DNA of 64,000 nt from Saprospiraceae bacterium (GTDB lineage: Bacteria > Bacteroidota > Bacteroidia > Chitinophagales > Saprospiraceae): NCBI GenBank assembly GCA_016717145.1, contig JADKGD010000037.1, forward strand, positions 1-64,000. Direction: 5' to 3'. A model generated the notes under the pieces. The model was not told where the DNA came from. It searched no databases and saw only the letters and a list, made by a program, of their open reading frames with translations. Below, in pieces: positions 1-10,783 of the stretch (the stretch's first letter is position 1; every line of letters begins with the position of its first letter). The translations under genes and the position numbers were made by a program.

Positions 1-2037
1 AAAACGTAAATTTGATCATTTTGAACTTAAAGATAATGATTTGGCTTTAAATGTACGCAGCATTATTCATTCAAACGATGGCACTCTTTGGTGCGGATCC
101 AGAGATAATGGTATTGGGCATTTTGATGCATCCGGCAATGACTTGGACCATTATAATTTGACACACAAAAATGCTGCATCCAATTTTGTTATGGAAATGG
201 TCCAGCTTGACAATGATATGTTAGGCATTGGCGGCAATACCATCCAAAAATACAATAAAAAAGCCAATACATTTGAGTCGATTCCTTATCAAAGCAATTT
301 TGGAAATCATTTTTTTGGCAATGCAGTAAATATAAATGACAAAGAATTATTTTTAATTGATTATACAAATGTTGGAAACATATTTATGTTTCAATTTAAG
401 GAATCGTCAGGATTCGGTATTTCGAAAATATTTGTCAAAGGTCAGAAAACAGGTGATGAGTTTCTGAGTATGACAAAAGGTGCTGATAATGAATATTTTT
501 TAGATATTAATGCCACAGAAATTGCCTACATTTTTAGGCAATGATACTTTATGTATAAAAAAAGATGGACAATCAACCAAGCTTAAATGATATTGCTGTT
601 GTTAATAATCAGCTTTATATATCAACATCTGACGGACTTTACAAATCAAATGTAGCCTTCACCCAAATGCCTGTGAGAATTTCTGATAAAAATAAACTAC
701 TGAATCAATGTATATATAATATTTTACCCAACAAAAATGATCTATATCTATCTTCCAATCTTGGCCTCCTTCGATACAATACTGTGTCCGGGGATATGCA
801 CAAATTCGAATTATCAGACGGATTACAGGAATTAGAATATAATAAAACAGCGCCTTTAAAGATAATCAGGCAACATGTTTTTTGGTGGAATAAACGGCTT
901 GAACATCTTTCATCCCGACAGCATTCAATATTTAAAGACGAAGCCAAGATATTTGTATCCGAAATTCTGATTAATGATCAGATCGATACAGTTTAATGAA
1001 CGCAGTATCGTTCATCAGCTAAAACATATCGCAACAATACCATTAAGCTTTCTTTCAAATTTAATGGAATTGACAATGCCGATCCAACAGCTGTTAGATT
1101 AAAGTATCAACTTTTGAATTATGACAAAAATGTAATAGATGTAGGAGAGAATAATGGATTTGCAAGATACGCAAATCTGCCACCCGGCGACTATACTTTT
1201 CAAATGAGTGCCACAAACGCTGATGGTATTTTAAACAATAAAACTAAAGAAATCGACATCAAAATTTTACCACCATTTTGGCGTACATGGTGGTTCAGAC
1301 TATTGGTATTATTGAGTGCATTTGGATCAAGTTACTTATTGATAAGATCTAAGTATAAGAGAAGATTGGAAAAACAAAATCAACTACTTCGAGAGCAAGC
1401 CCTCATCATAGAAAACCAGCAAGCCATCGAACACGAGCGTACTCGTATCGCTTCCGAAATGCACGACGATCTTGGTGCAGGACTCACCACGATACGATAT
1501 TTGAGTGATAAGGCATTGATACAAGCCAAAGATGAGACTGAAAAAGTACAGATAGCAAAAATCTCAGACCATTCCAATGCCTTAGTACGCAATATGTCAG
1601 AAATCATTTGGGCGCTCAATAGTCGATTTGATACTACAGAAAATCTTGTCGGATACTTGAGGAGATACGTGGTAGAGTACTTGGAAGAACATAATATGCT
1701 TTACAAATTTATAGTAGAACATGGCGATCAGGAAATTCCTATCTCCGGGGAAAAAAGAAGAAATATATTTCTGGTTTTAAAAAAAGTACTGCACAATAGT
1801 ATAAAGTATGCAGAAGCAGATAGTATAGAGATCAATGTTGCTATTGGGAAAGAACTTACCATTACTATTTTTGAGCGTGGCAGCAAAGGTTTTGACCCAA
1901 AAGCAGCGATAGACAAAGGTAATGGTATCTATAATATCCAAAAAAGAATGCACGTAATAAAAGGATCTATTGCTTATCATAAAGAAGTAGGCGGAATGTT
2001 AATTAGTATGACTTGTCCACTAACCCAATCATCATGA
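1..2037 (+). CDS. Propeller-type sensor histidine kinase, 5'-partial and frameshifted
   Basis: The gene enters from the left edge and is open from base 2. It reads as a periplasmic two-component-regulator propeller (motifs such as DGTLWCGSRDNGI), then a Y_Y_Y-like domain (about 1040-1270), a membrane segment (WRTWWFRLLVLLSAFG, about 1279-1345), a HisKA_3 dimerisation region with the phospho-acceptor in EMHDDLGAGLTTIR (about 1456-1497) and a HATPase with N-box NSIKYAEAD and a C-terminal G-box. The frame is broken: open pieces are 2-544, 565-996 and 1114-2037. Small indels near 530, 585, 991 and 1035 restore one protein; between about 992 and 1033 the intended reading is FNERSIVHQLK in another frame. 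The stop overlaps the next start (ATGA), so kinase and regulator are translationally coupled. The family senses an external or periplasmic cue; the ligand is unknown. Indels are probably sequence errors, but true decay cannot be excluded. Confidence 0.85.
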
Positions 2038-2669
2038 ATAAGATAAAAATAGCTGTACTCGAAGACCTAAAGGAAGTTGCCCTTATGCTCAAGGATACAT
2101 TCAACGAACAAGAAGATATGGTATGTACCCAAATCTATCATAATGCCGAAGATGCCATGAAATTTTTGGCACACAATGCTGCGGATGTTCTGATCGTTGA
2201 TATCGGACTACAAAGAGCCAGTGGCATGGAAGCTATAAAATATTTGATACAACTTTGTCCGGCAATGCAATTCTGTATGTTTACGGTGTATGAAGATGAC
2301 GATAAAATCTTCCAGTCTCTACAAGCTGGTGCCAAAGGGTACATTCTCAAAGGATCTTCTTCAACTCGTATTCTTGAGTCAGTTCGGGAATTGTATACTG
2401 GTGGCTCTCCCATGAGTCCCAGCATGGCACGACGGATCATCGATGTATTTCGAAATCTGCAAGTTACACCTGTTGTAGCTGCGCTTCCTTTGACCAATCG
2501 TGAATTGGAACTACTTGAATTGCTTTCTAAGGGTTTGTTATATAAAGAAATCGCCGATCAACTTGGTATAACCATAGGTACAGTCAAACAACACATCCAT
2601 AAAATATACGACAAACTACAAGTCAGTAATAAGACAGAAGCGATAAATTTGTATAAGGATAGAAATTGA
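2034..2669 (+). CDS. LuxR/NarL-family response regulator
   Basis: 211 residues. The N-terminal receiver domain carries the acidic pocket (LED near residues 9-11), the likely phospho-acceptor Asp56 in VLIVDIGLQ and the Lys of YILKG. The C-terminal GerE helix-turn-helix contains LTNRELELLELLSKGLLYKEIA and the recognition-helix region TVKQHIHKIYDKLQVSN. I chose ATG 2034 rather than the in-frame TTG at 2013, because it overlaps the kinase stop by four bases (ATGA) and starts directly on the receiver beta-strand. It is almost certainly the partner of the upstream propeller kinase. Its targets are unknown; the large secreted protein gene 440 bp downstream on the same strand is a candidate. It is related to, but clearly different from, the regulator at 30707-31345. 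Confidence 0.93.
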   Translation: MNKIKIAVLEDLKEVALMLKDTFNEQEDMVCTQIYHNAEDAMKFLAHNAADVLIVDIGLQRASGMEAIKYLIQLCPAMQFCMFTVYEDDDKIFQSLQAGAKGYILKGSSSTRILESVRELYTGGSPMSPSMARRIIDVFRNLQVTPVVAALPLTNRELELLELLSKGLLYKEIADQLGITIGTVKQHIHKIYDKLQVSNKTEAINLYKDRN

Positions 2670-2749
2670 AGTTACTTAAACCTACTTAGTTAAATTTAAA
2701 TAAAGACCTTAAGTTTTTAGTTTCCAATTGCTTTAGTTGTTTTGGCATA

Positions 2750-2830
2750 GGCTTTAGCCAATGTACAAAGATCAATGCCTCAAAGCTGGGCTTTAGCCCA
2801 ATAATATGGACAGTATATTTGGCTAAAGCC
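2750..2830. repeat. GGCTTTAGCC-type short palindromic repeats in spacer
   Basis: The 440-bp spacer 2670-3111 has no gene. It holds GGCTTTAGCC at 2750-2759, an extended GGGCTTTAGCCCA at 2788-2800 and the related GGCTAAAGCC at 2821-2830, with a degenerate GGACTTTAGCC near 3004-3014. Each core is nearly self-complementary, so small hairpins are possible. No U-tract follows, so this is not a standard terminator. It looks like a dispersed intergenic repeat; function unknown. Confidence 0.6.
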
Positions 2831-2860
2831 AAAATAGTATGATTTTATTATTTGTCCAAC

Positions 2861-2950
2861 AGATAAATCTGTTGGCGAATCAATAAATCTATTTGCAAAT
2901 CAAAAAAACTGGTTGCAAATCAATAAATCTGATGGCAAATCATAAAACTG
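2861..2950. repeat. 20-bp tandem repeat, about 4.5 copies
   Basis: Four imperfect 20-bp units run at 2861, 2881, 2901 and 2921, with a partial unit at 2941. The consensus is roughly CAATAAATCTGTTGGCAAAT. The exact 20-bp register across all units is visible in the sequence. It lies between the response regulator and the large secreted protein gene. No coding potential or promoter was recognised in it. Confidence 0.8.
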
Positions 2951-3111
2951 ATCCTACTCTATTGAATTGAATACAATGATATCTAAACTATCCCTTACTA
3001 GAATGGACTTTAGCCATAAACTGTATCTAACAAAAGTTATATATAGCAAGAAATACTTATAGGCGAATTTTGTGGGGTAATTTTATTTATTCATTTAATA
3101 AACCTCTTATC

Positions 3112-6100
3112 ATGAGCCAGTTGTTTACATTCCATTTGAAAAAAACTTTATATGATCTAATGTTATGGATCATATTGATATTTTCGCTTTTTTTTCTGAG
3201 CGTTTCAGATCTCATCGCACAATGCAATTGCGACGACGAACTAGTCACCACAACTTCCATCAATTCCAGTGAAGGATTTGAGTCATACAGTGCAAATCAA
3301 CCCATTCCAATAGGTGGCAACTGGAGTTTATTCCCCAATGCGGGAGTTATTCCTGCAACCGTAGTCAATTCGCCCACTAATTGTGGATCGAGATCATTAA
3401 AATTTCAATATAATAATGGATCGGCTGTAGATATGAATTATTTGATAGATGAAAAAAGAACATCATTCAAAATGTATGTACCCGCCAATAAGACGGCACA
3501 ATTTTCTTACTTATTGGGCGACGGTACGACATCGCATTTTGACATAGACTTTAACGCTAATGGTTCTGCATTTTTAAGTAATGGGGAATCATTTACTTAT
3601 CCTCTATCCACATGGTTTAGGTTTTCTATTATCAAAGTTAATAATGAATTTAAATTTTTGTAAACTATGATCATGTGGCGAGTTTTGCTTCAATATCTGT
3701 TGCATTTTTGCAAATTTTTATAGCTACGGCACTAATGAAGTCTTTTATATTGACAAGCTATGCAATTATTATTATAATGGAATTCAGGTTAATTGCACCC
3801 TGGAATTTAATCCGCAATGTCTGAACCTCTCTAATGAAGGCGCAGGGAGTAATGTTTGTCAGACGTACATCTCAGGTTATATCAATCTTGAGTTTGCCGG
3901 TTGCAATGGAGGCGGTGGCTTCACACCATGCGACAATGCCATGTCAATAACTTGTGGTCAGACATTAAGCGGTTCAACCATCGACGAAAATTTTAAATTC
4001 TATCGGCCGAATTACAGCACTTGTTTAGCAAATGACAACAGCAACGACTATCAGGCTCCGGACAAGGTCTATACATTTACCCATGATGGAAATGGTGACG
4101 TCAGCATTCATTTATGGTCGCAAACTGCAAATGTAGATTTAGATGTTTTTTTGCTTGACGAATGTGGTATGGCATGGTCCGGAAATCCTGAAATTGTCAT
4201 ATTAAATGTTCCGCCTAACACTAATAATCCTAATATCCACTGTATAGGACGTGGCATAAGCTATATCGACCCATCTGGATATGATACAGATTTTATTTAT
4301 GCAAAAGATCTTCCTGCCGGCACCTATTATATAGTTGTTGATGGTCAGCATTGGCAAGCGGGAAATTTCCCTAACGATGTTGGCAACTTTGAATTGAGCC
4401 TGCATTGCAATGACTTAAGTTGTACAAGTGGCACGATAATAAAGTGTGGCGATAAGCTAGTTAATCAATCCAATACCTCTGGTGATAATAATGTATCTAT
4501 TTATTGTTCTCCATCCCCAAATACAGGAGGCAACCCTTCATACCCAATTCCACCGGGCACAGGTTGTACGGGCAATGAAAGGTGTATAAATTTATTCCGG
4601 ATGTAGACGGTCCGGTAGAGGTGAGTATTACGAAAATTGATGTCAGTGAGGATTTTGAGGTATTCGTTTTCACAAGTTGTGATCCGACTATCTGTCTTGC
4701 ATCAGGAACAAATGCTTATGGAGAATCAGAACTTGTCACTTTTAACGGAGAAAAGGGAAGGGAATATATTATTGTTGTTGACGGATACCATGGTACTTCA
4801 GGGAGCTTTGACCTGGAGATCAAGTGTATCCGTAAAAAATTGTGTGATGCATGCATGCAGTGTTTTAAACACAGACCTCGGATAAATACAAGCCAGACAA
4901 TAGAATTTTTTTCCGGTTGGTGTGATGGCGAGTTAATGCAGAAATCTCAAGCATTTACCAATGTTTGGTCAGTCGAAAATACCAATGTAACTTATCTGGA
5001 TAACACTAATAATGCTTCAACCAATCCTATCATTGTTTTCCCTGGAACAGGCAAATATCGCGTATGCCAAAAAATATATTCGGGGTCAACTTTGCTATAT
5101 GAATGTTGTCAATGGCTTGACATCAAGCCTTGTAACGCTGAGCCCAAAGCATTCTTTACCACTTCCTATGATGCTAATGATGGCTCCTATACCATAAATG
5201 CTACAGGCTCGCAAAATGCCGATAATATGGAATGGCAATTTTCGGAATCAGGAGTCAGTTATATCAATGGTAGCAACACTCAACTGTATCAAAAATTTCG
5301 ATCCCTAATGGAAAATGTATCATAGTATGTATTTATATTTATAATGGTTGTGGCATGTCTACTTATTGTGTAAAACTAAGCAGGAATAATAGTGGCTGCG
5401 CAGGTCCTTTGCCGCCGACATTGTTTGCCTCCTTGCCGCAGCCTGTGGTAGATGGTAGAAAAATAAGCTTTACTGCTCCGCTGATTACAAATGCAACTTA
5501 TACTTATGATCTTGGAGATGAGTCCAGTCTTATTTCATCACGAAGCCTATCCTATATTTATCCAAAAGATGGTAACTATTTTGTATGTCTGAGAGTAGTC
5601 GTGGGATGCTATACATATTGTTATTGCTGGTGTGTAAGACCGAGGTTATGCCCCATCGTTTTTGAGCCGCCAGCAGGAATGATCAAGTATCAATTTACAG
5701 GAAGTCCTTCAGATCCTAGATATACAATCACTACCCAAAATTTTACAGTTGCGCCCAGTGAAGATTGGCTCATCGATGGCAATACAATGGTCAATAGTAA
5801 AGGTAAAACAAGTCTGCAGATTTCACTGCCGGATGATAGGGATTTTACCATTTGTATTCCTTACCTGAAATCAAATGGATGTGTAGCATTCAAGTGTATT
5901 AAACGAAGGGTGGCAATCCATTCAACTGTAACAGTATCTCCTGGAAATATCTGGCAAATCAGGGATATCAATTTCAATTGCCTTCAGAATATTCTGAAAT
6001 AGAATGGACAGTCGACGAAACCAGTCAATCCCTGGGAACAGCTTCAACATCGGCCATTCTGCCTCCACCAATTAATTGTGTGTATAGAAACATTTCTGTA

Positions 6101-8301
6101 AGATACTTTGATGGAACAAGATATCATTTGTTGCTTACGAATTTGGGTTTGCGATCCGTTCAATTGTCGGTCTAATATTAAATATTACAATGAAAATGGG
6201 CAGGCTAAATTTGAGTTGACAGAATCCGGAGCCAATAATGTCACCTGGTTTTTTGATGATGCAGCAAGTACTTCTCTAGGTTCGGCAAATGCCATATTAT
6301 TGCCATATCCTACAAATTGTCAGGCACGTACGATTTCCGTAAGATATAAAGATGCAAATGGCAATTGGAGAATATGTTGTTTAGTTATCTATTGGTGTAA
6401 TCCGACAAAATGCGAAAGCAGCATTATATTTACACCTAATGGTAACAATACGATGCTTAGTACTCAAAATAGTTTCCAGGAGATCGAATGGTATGTAGAT
6501 AATGTATATCTCGGTCAAGGCAATAATTTTAATGCTACTATACCCTCAAATGGACAAAATATTTATGTAAAATATAGAGACCCTGCCACAGCTTGCATCT
6601 ATGTTTGTTGTAAAAAATTGACGCCTCCAGCCAATAACCTTATCATAGACATTGGATAACTTTTGTGGTCCTAAAGGCTCAGAAATTCTTGTCCCTGTCA
6701 TTGTCAAAATTATAAAAAGTAGGCAGTATTCAGTTTGATATTGCTTCATCCAATGTTACAGTAGCAGATATTATTGCGCACAAGATTTCATCCCAATTCC
6801 GGCATTGTCGCCACTGATTTTACCATTTTGAATGATCAATCATTACGATTTTTCACCTCATCATTCACAGAGATAAATCTAAATGATAATTCAGTTTTGT
6901 TTAATCTAAAAGTAAGAATCAACGGGATTTTAAATACCTCGGCCGTACTCCATCTCCAAGGTACCATAAAGGCTTACGACATCAATGTAAATGAAATCCC
7001 AATTTCTACTTTTTGATGGGTCAGCCTGCTCGGTAATAATAAACTTACTATAAGCGGTACGGTAAAAACCGAAATGGAAAACCTATGGTATATGGTAATG
7101 ACATACCTCAGATTTTAATTAAACATAATAACTATCATCAGCTATCCCTGTGGAAATAAATGGAGACTATTCGGTTCTTTTTGATGCAAATCAGACGTAT
7201 GATTTGGCACCTTTATTTGACGAAAATTTAATAAAAGGTATCGACGTAGCTGACTTATTGATTTTGCGTAAACACATGCAAGGAGTGACATTATTTAACG
7301 CACCACTTACACATTACGCTGCTGATATGAATGATGATAAGTTAATAGATGTCGCTGATTTGCTCACCATGCGTAAGATTATGCAAGGCATTACCACCGT
7401 ACTACCCAATGAAAGGAAGGCATGGAAATTTGTACCCAATTCCTTTACTTTTCCTAACACTGTCAATCCGATTTCCGCTGGCGTTCCAAGTTCTATCATC
7501 TACAACCCATTGATATCCAGCCAGATAAATCAAGACTATACGGGTGTAAAGAGGGGCGACCTAAATCACAGTGCCATACCGTTTAATAGTACAGTAATTA
7601 CTACCAGAAGTAACACAGATGTCGAATTTGTCCTTGGGGATGTAACAGACATTTCTGGAAGTACTGTGATGATAGATATGAGGCCAATAAGTTTGTCAGA
7701 GGTGGTGTGATGCAATTTTCGCTCACATGGCCAACAGACAAATTACAGTTAATCGAAGTTCCGAAGGCACAGGATATATTGATCCCCGGAGTCACAATTT
7801 TTGATCAAACGCAGTTAGCATCAGGTCATTTGGGTTTCATCTGGGAAACTGATGACGTTAATTCGGGCACGACATTAAGTGATGGGACAATCATTTATAA
7901 ATTGACATTCAAATTATTAGGTGCCAATAATTCTGCAGTTATTGAATCAAGTGTAGAACCTAAAATTTCAAAGTTTCTTGATGTCGATGTCAATGAGTTG
8001 AATATGCAATAAAGTCAGGTAAAGTAAACATTATGTTACCTTCGGCTACTTCGGAAGAAAGTATCGATAAATTTATAAAAGTTTATCCTAACCCTACAAG
8101 TGGTTTGATTACGCTTGAGACGTCAATAATTGATGATATAAAAAATCTTGAAGTCAGCAGTATGGATGGTAGGTTCATCCAAAAAATTTATGAATATAAG
8201 AACAAGAGTATTGACCTGTCTCATCTCAATCAGGAAGCTACATTATAAAAGGATTATGGAATGATCAACCATTCGCCAGAAAAGTGATCATTATAAAATA
8301 A
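3112..8301 (+). CDS. Very large T9SS-secreted multidomain protein, frameshifted
   Basis: One gene of about 1,730 codons is spread over open pieces 3112-3663, 3941-4606, 4582-5325, 5355-6002, 5978-6175, 6108-6659, 6774-7016, 7150-7710, 7707-8012 and 8033-8301. I start it at ATG 3112 because a signal peptide follows (hydrophobic WIILIFSLFFLSVSDLIA, then Q-CNC); the in-frame TTG at 3070 is upstream of it. Order of domains: an N-terminal beta-sandwich-like segment (to about 3660), two PPC-like repeats, PKD-like and Cys-rich repeats, cohesin-like and dockerin segments, and a type A T9SS sorting domain. The protein should be exported by Sec, cross the outer membrane by T9SS and be released or anchored at the surface. 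It lies directly downstream of a kinase/regulator pair. About nine frame breaks in one gene could be assembly error or real decay. Confidence 0.75.
3941..5325 (+). CDS. PPC-like repeat region of the large secreted protein
   Basis: Two open pieces (3941-4606 and 4582-5325) overlap at a frame break near 4585-4606. Together they encode two successive pre-peptidase C-terminal-like beta-sandwich repeats. Each has the opening (I/T)xCGxxLxxxT, a middle VDLDVFLL or DFEVFVFTSCD strand and a closing YIVVDGxxxxxGxFxLxxxC. The first repeat spans about 3950-4420, the second about 4430-4840. A PKD-like unit follows (TNVWSVENTNVTYL, about 4960-5120). Many paired Cys residues suggest disulfide-stabilised extracellular modules. 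Such domains usually serve as accessory or binding modules; no catalytic motif is visible. Confidence 0.65.
5355..6659 (+). CDS. PKD-like and Cys-rich repeat region of the large secreted protein
   Basis: Open pieces 5355-6002, 5978-6175 and 6108-6659 continue the same protein after frame breaks. A PKD-like unit lies at about 5420-5650 (YTYDLGDESSLIS then YIYPKDGNYFVCLRV). After it come at least three copies of a roughly 75-80-residue unit. Each has an E(I/V)xW(Y/F)(V/F)D core strand, a middle LG-x-A or LGQGN turn, a strand of the type ISVRYKDANG and a closing CCLxIxWC. I do not recognise this repeat as a named family. It resembles an Ig-like or PKD-derived sandwich. Function is probably structural. 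Confidence 0.55.
6774..8012 (+). CDS. Cohesin-like / dockerin / cohesin-like region of the large secreted protein
   Basis: Pieces 6774-7016, 7150-7710 and 7707-8012. The middle piece carries a recognisable dockerin-type doublet: KGIDVADLLILRKHMQG and DDKLIDVADLLTMRKIMQG, each a calcium-loop-like D-x-x-x-x-D-V-A-D stretch followed by a helix. Both flanking pieces resemble cohesin/T9SS-associated sandwich domains: IVATDFTILNDQSLRFF and VLFNLKVRI before, MQFSLTWPTDKLQLIEV, GFIWETDD and TIIYKLTFKLLG after. Cohesin-dockerin pairs bind each other in cellulosomes; here one polypeptide holds both, so an intramolecular or filament-forming contact is conceivable but only inferred. Confidence 0.6.
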
Positions 8302-8311
8302 TGCTTAAATA

Positions 8312-8345
8312 AATGGAGGATGTTATTGGCATCCTCCATTTTTAG
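8312..8345 (+). terminator. Rho-independent terminator after the large secreted protein
   Basis: An 11-bp perfect stem (AATGGAGGATG at 8312-8322 with CATCCTCCATT at 8330-8340) encloses a 7-nt loop and runs into a T-rich tail (TTTAGTTTTATT). It sits 10 bp past the reconstructed stop at 8299-8301, which supports that stop as the true gene end. Confidence 0.85.
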
Positions 8346-8649
8346 TTTTATTATCAAAGTAAGTATGGCTTTTATTTTAGTGAAAGTCTTGGGTACTCAA
8401 TTATTACTATTTAGATAGCTATTCAACTATTTAGCAAAACTTTATATTTTGTCATGATTTTTGCTTCTTTCAGGCAAAAATCTCGCCAAAATCGGGCTTA
8501 CTTTCTTTTTACCACAGATTTCATCCGTGGTTACCAATATAACACCCCTCTGGGGTTATTGCTGAACAGTTAACTATTTCCCATTGTATAATAGCTGCCA
8601 GCAATAAATTCAATTGCCTACGCCAGCAATTGACTGCGTCAGCAATTGA

Positions 8650-8725
8650 ACAAATTGCCAAATTGAATTAAGCGTAGCGTATTGAACTATATTGAACTAA
8701 GCGAAGCGAATTGAAATAATTAGCA
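8650..8725. repeat. AAGCGAAGCG dispersed repeat, copy 1
   Basis: The stretch contains TAAGCGTAGCGTATTGAAC, then ACTATATTGAAC and TAAGCGAAGCGAATTGAA. The same arrangement recurs at 31538-31605 and 38532-38622. The rest of the spacer 8302-8732 shows no gene, apart from the terminator and simple AATTGC/CAGCAATTG motifs just upstream of this repeat. Always intergenic here; function unknown. Confidence 0.75.
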
Positions 8726-8732
8726 AATTGAA

Positions 8733-9184
8733 TCAATACATACTTACAACAATTACGCCTCTTCCTCCTTGTGTTGCTAATCTGGTAGCACTCACCTCTC
8801 CACCGGACCTGTCAGCTATTCTCAATTCCTCTTTTGGAGAATTCCATGAAACATCACGATTTATAAGTTTTCCACAAACCAGCCAGGTAAACTAAATGCA
8901 TTGATAAATAAATCGCCATTATTGGTAAATGTTCCATTGTTTTTTATGACACTGCCCGTGATGTTACTTGCATTAAAAAACCCGTTTCTGATAAAAATAC
9001 CTTAGTTGTATAAGGTATTTTCTTTGGCCTCATTCATATCCAATCTATTGTTGCTCCCTATGGTCAAATTGCCGCCAGACAAGTTGTGCACACTGCTTTG
9101 GGATGTGCCGCTGATGTATAGGGTGGCATCATTGTTCATGGTCACTACATTGGTATTTTCTAGTCCATTTCCATTAACCCACAT
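8733..9184 (-). pseudogene. Chimeric remnant: adhesin-like repeat fused to an FGE-like C-terminus
   Basis: Read on the minus strand, 9184-8865 matches the repeat region of the adhesin at 16689-19380 (shared motifs VNGNGLENTN, LYISGTSQSS, GDLFINAF, LPGWFVEN) with internal breaks. At about 8865 it changes frame and continues as a different protein end: INRDVSWNSPKEELRIADRSGG to a stop at 8733. That end matches the C-termini of the two FGE-like proteins in this locus. Both parents lack their N-terminal parts here. It lies 13 bp downstream of the intact FGE-like gene end. I read it as a recombination remnant of a third FGE/adhesin cassette, not a functional gene. Confidence 0.7.
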
Positions 9185-9197
9185 TGAGCTCTTTGAA

Positions 9198-10677
9198 TTA
9201 ATAGCCTATAGGCCTTCCTCTCACTCCTACATCTCCCATCGCCGCTCTATCAGTATTGGTATCTATTACAACAAGGCCACCTCTGTCGCTCGTACGCAAT
9301 CTATCACCTATGGTATTGTAGCTGCCGCCTTTGTAGATGAGACCAACGGCATTACTTACCCCATTTACTACACCAACAGTAAATCCTTGGGAACCAGGCC
9401 AACGCGATGAAGATATAGTTTCAAAAAATCCTTGACTATTTAAACCGTGTGTAGTACCAATATCGCCAGACCTATAGAATGTAACTTTTACGACTCTTTC
9501 ATACAAGCTACCTCCCATCTCCATCACACCATAGAAGCTACCGCCGCTGCTTATCTTGTTACTGGTGGGAGTGGCAAAGATGCCATTTCTGATAGGCCCA
9601 TTAGCATGAGTAGTAACGTAGCAAGCATTTCCTATGGGACTTGTTGCTGCCGTTGCTTACCGTTTCATTTGGAAGATCGGAGCTACTTAATATATAAGGA
9701 GCATTGGCAAGATTGGTATTGCCCCATACATACTCGCCTGCAGATGGAGTCTGAACACCTCTTGCGGCTTTTTCATACTCCAGTTCTGAAAGAGGTTGCA
9801 TCCCGGCCCAAATCAGATAGGCAGCTTGATCTACCCAATTGAGAAAATTACAAGCTATGTTTTCACCATCGGCATCTTCGTCATAGGTGCCATCATTGTC
9901 GGCATCGCAGCCAAATACTGCCGGAAGGCTAGGAGACGAGCCAGATGTCTTTATTTTTATATGATTTCGATAGGCGTTAAACAAAGCATACGTACCTGCT
10001 GCTGCATTGGGTGCTGGCTGTATATGATTTTGCTGCTGCTCATACGTAAGGCTGTTTAAAAAATCGCGATAACCACCTTGGCTCAGCTCATACTTCATGC
10101 AATAGAAAGAAGAAAACCCATTAAAAGGGTCCACAGCGTAGTTTACAGCTACTGAGCCAATAGGATCCGTGAGCATTGTAGAGATCGATGTGATCTGAGA
10201 CGGCGTAAAGGAATTGGTGCTAGCCCCATCGCCTCGATAAAATGCAGCCTGTGGTATATACACCATCTCTATGGCAAAGCCTTTGATGTCGTATTGCCCG
10301 GTAGCATATTCCACTGGGATACCCAACCTCACATTTAGAAGATTGGAAGTACCACCACCTATGGCGCTTCTATAAAAGATTGCAGTACTAAAACCAAAAG
10401 TTGAAAATACTGTTGAAGCGTATCCCACTGGTACGACACTGTTTACGTTAGATAAAATTAATGGCTGCCAAGATCCATTTAGGGCTTTATATTTAAAAAA
10501 TACATGAGCGGCATCCCAATTATTAAGGATGTCACTTCGCCAGCTATTTTCCCATGACACATCAAATTCTATGGTGTTATCACCAGCATTGAGACTGATA
10601 TTGGTTATCTGTATATTATTCGCAGATAGGTAATGGCACGAAGCCATAAGGCATAAAGAAAAAAATACTTGTTTCAT
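9198..10677 (-). CDS. Secreted FGE/SUMF1-like protein 1, one frameshift
   Basis: About 490 residues once a single indel near 9640 (around AACAAGTCC) is repaired; open pieces are 10677-9601 and up to 9198. A signal peptide precedes ANNIQITNIS. An N-terminal sandwich (FDVSWENSWR, NWDAAHVFFKYK) leads into an FGE-sulfatase fold: FAIEMVYIPQ, YCMKYELSQGGYRDFLNSL, ACNFLNWVDQAAYLIW, PLSELEYEKAARG, GEYVWGN, MEMGGSLYERVV and the terminal KGGSY-N-x5-LRTSDR. The paired cysteines that bind copper in true formylglycine-generating enzymes are not seen near the C-terminus, so catalysis is doubtful; the fold may serve as a C-type-lectin-like ligand binder. It follows the 16-repeat GGxxDGF/Y gene by 106 bp and is probably in its operon. 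Confidence 0.8.
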
Positions 10678-10783
10678 TGTAATTAATTAATGACAGAATG
10701 ATAGAATGATAGAATGATTTTTGGGTATTCAAGTTGTATTTATTCATCCGCTGAAAAATTGTTTTACTCTCACTATTTTAATT

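Noticed and set aside
9006..10059. Plus-strand open frames opposite the FGE1 gene
   Set aside because: They are shadows of the minus-strand FGE-like gene and remnant, with no recognisable protein features.
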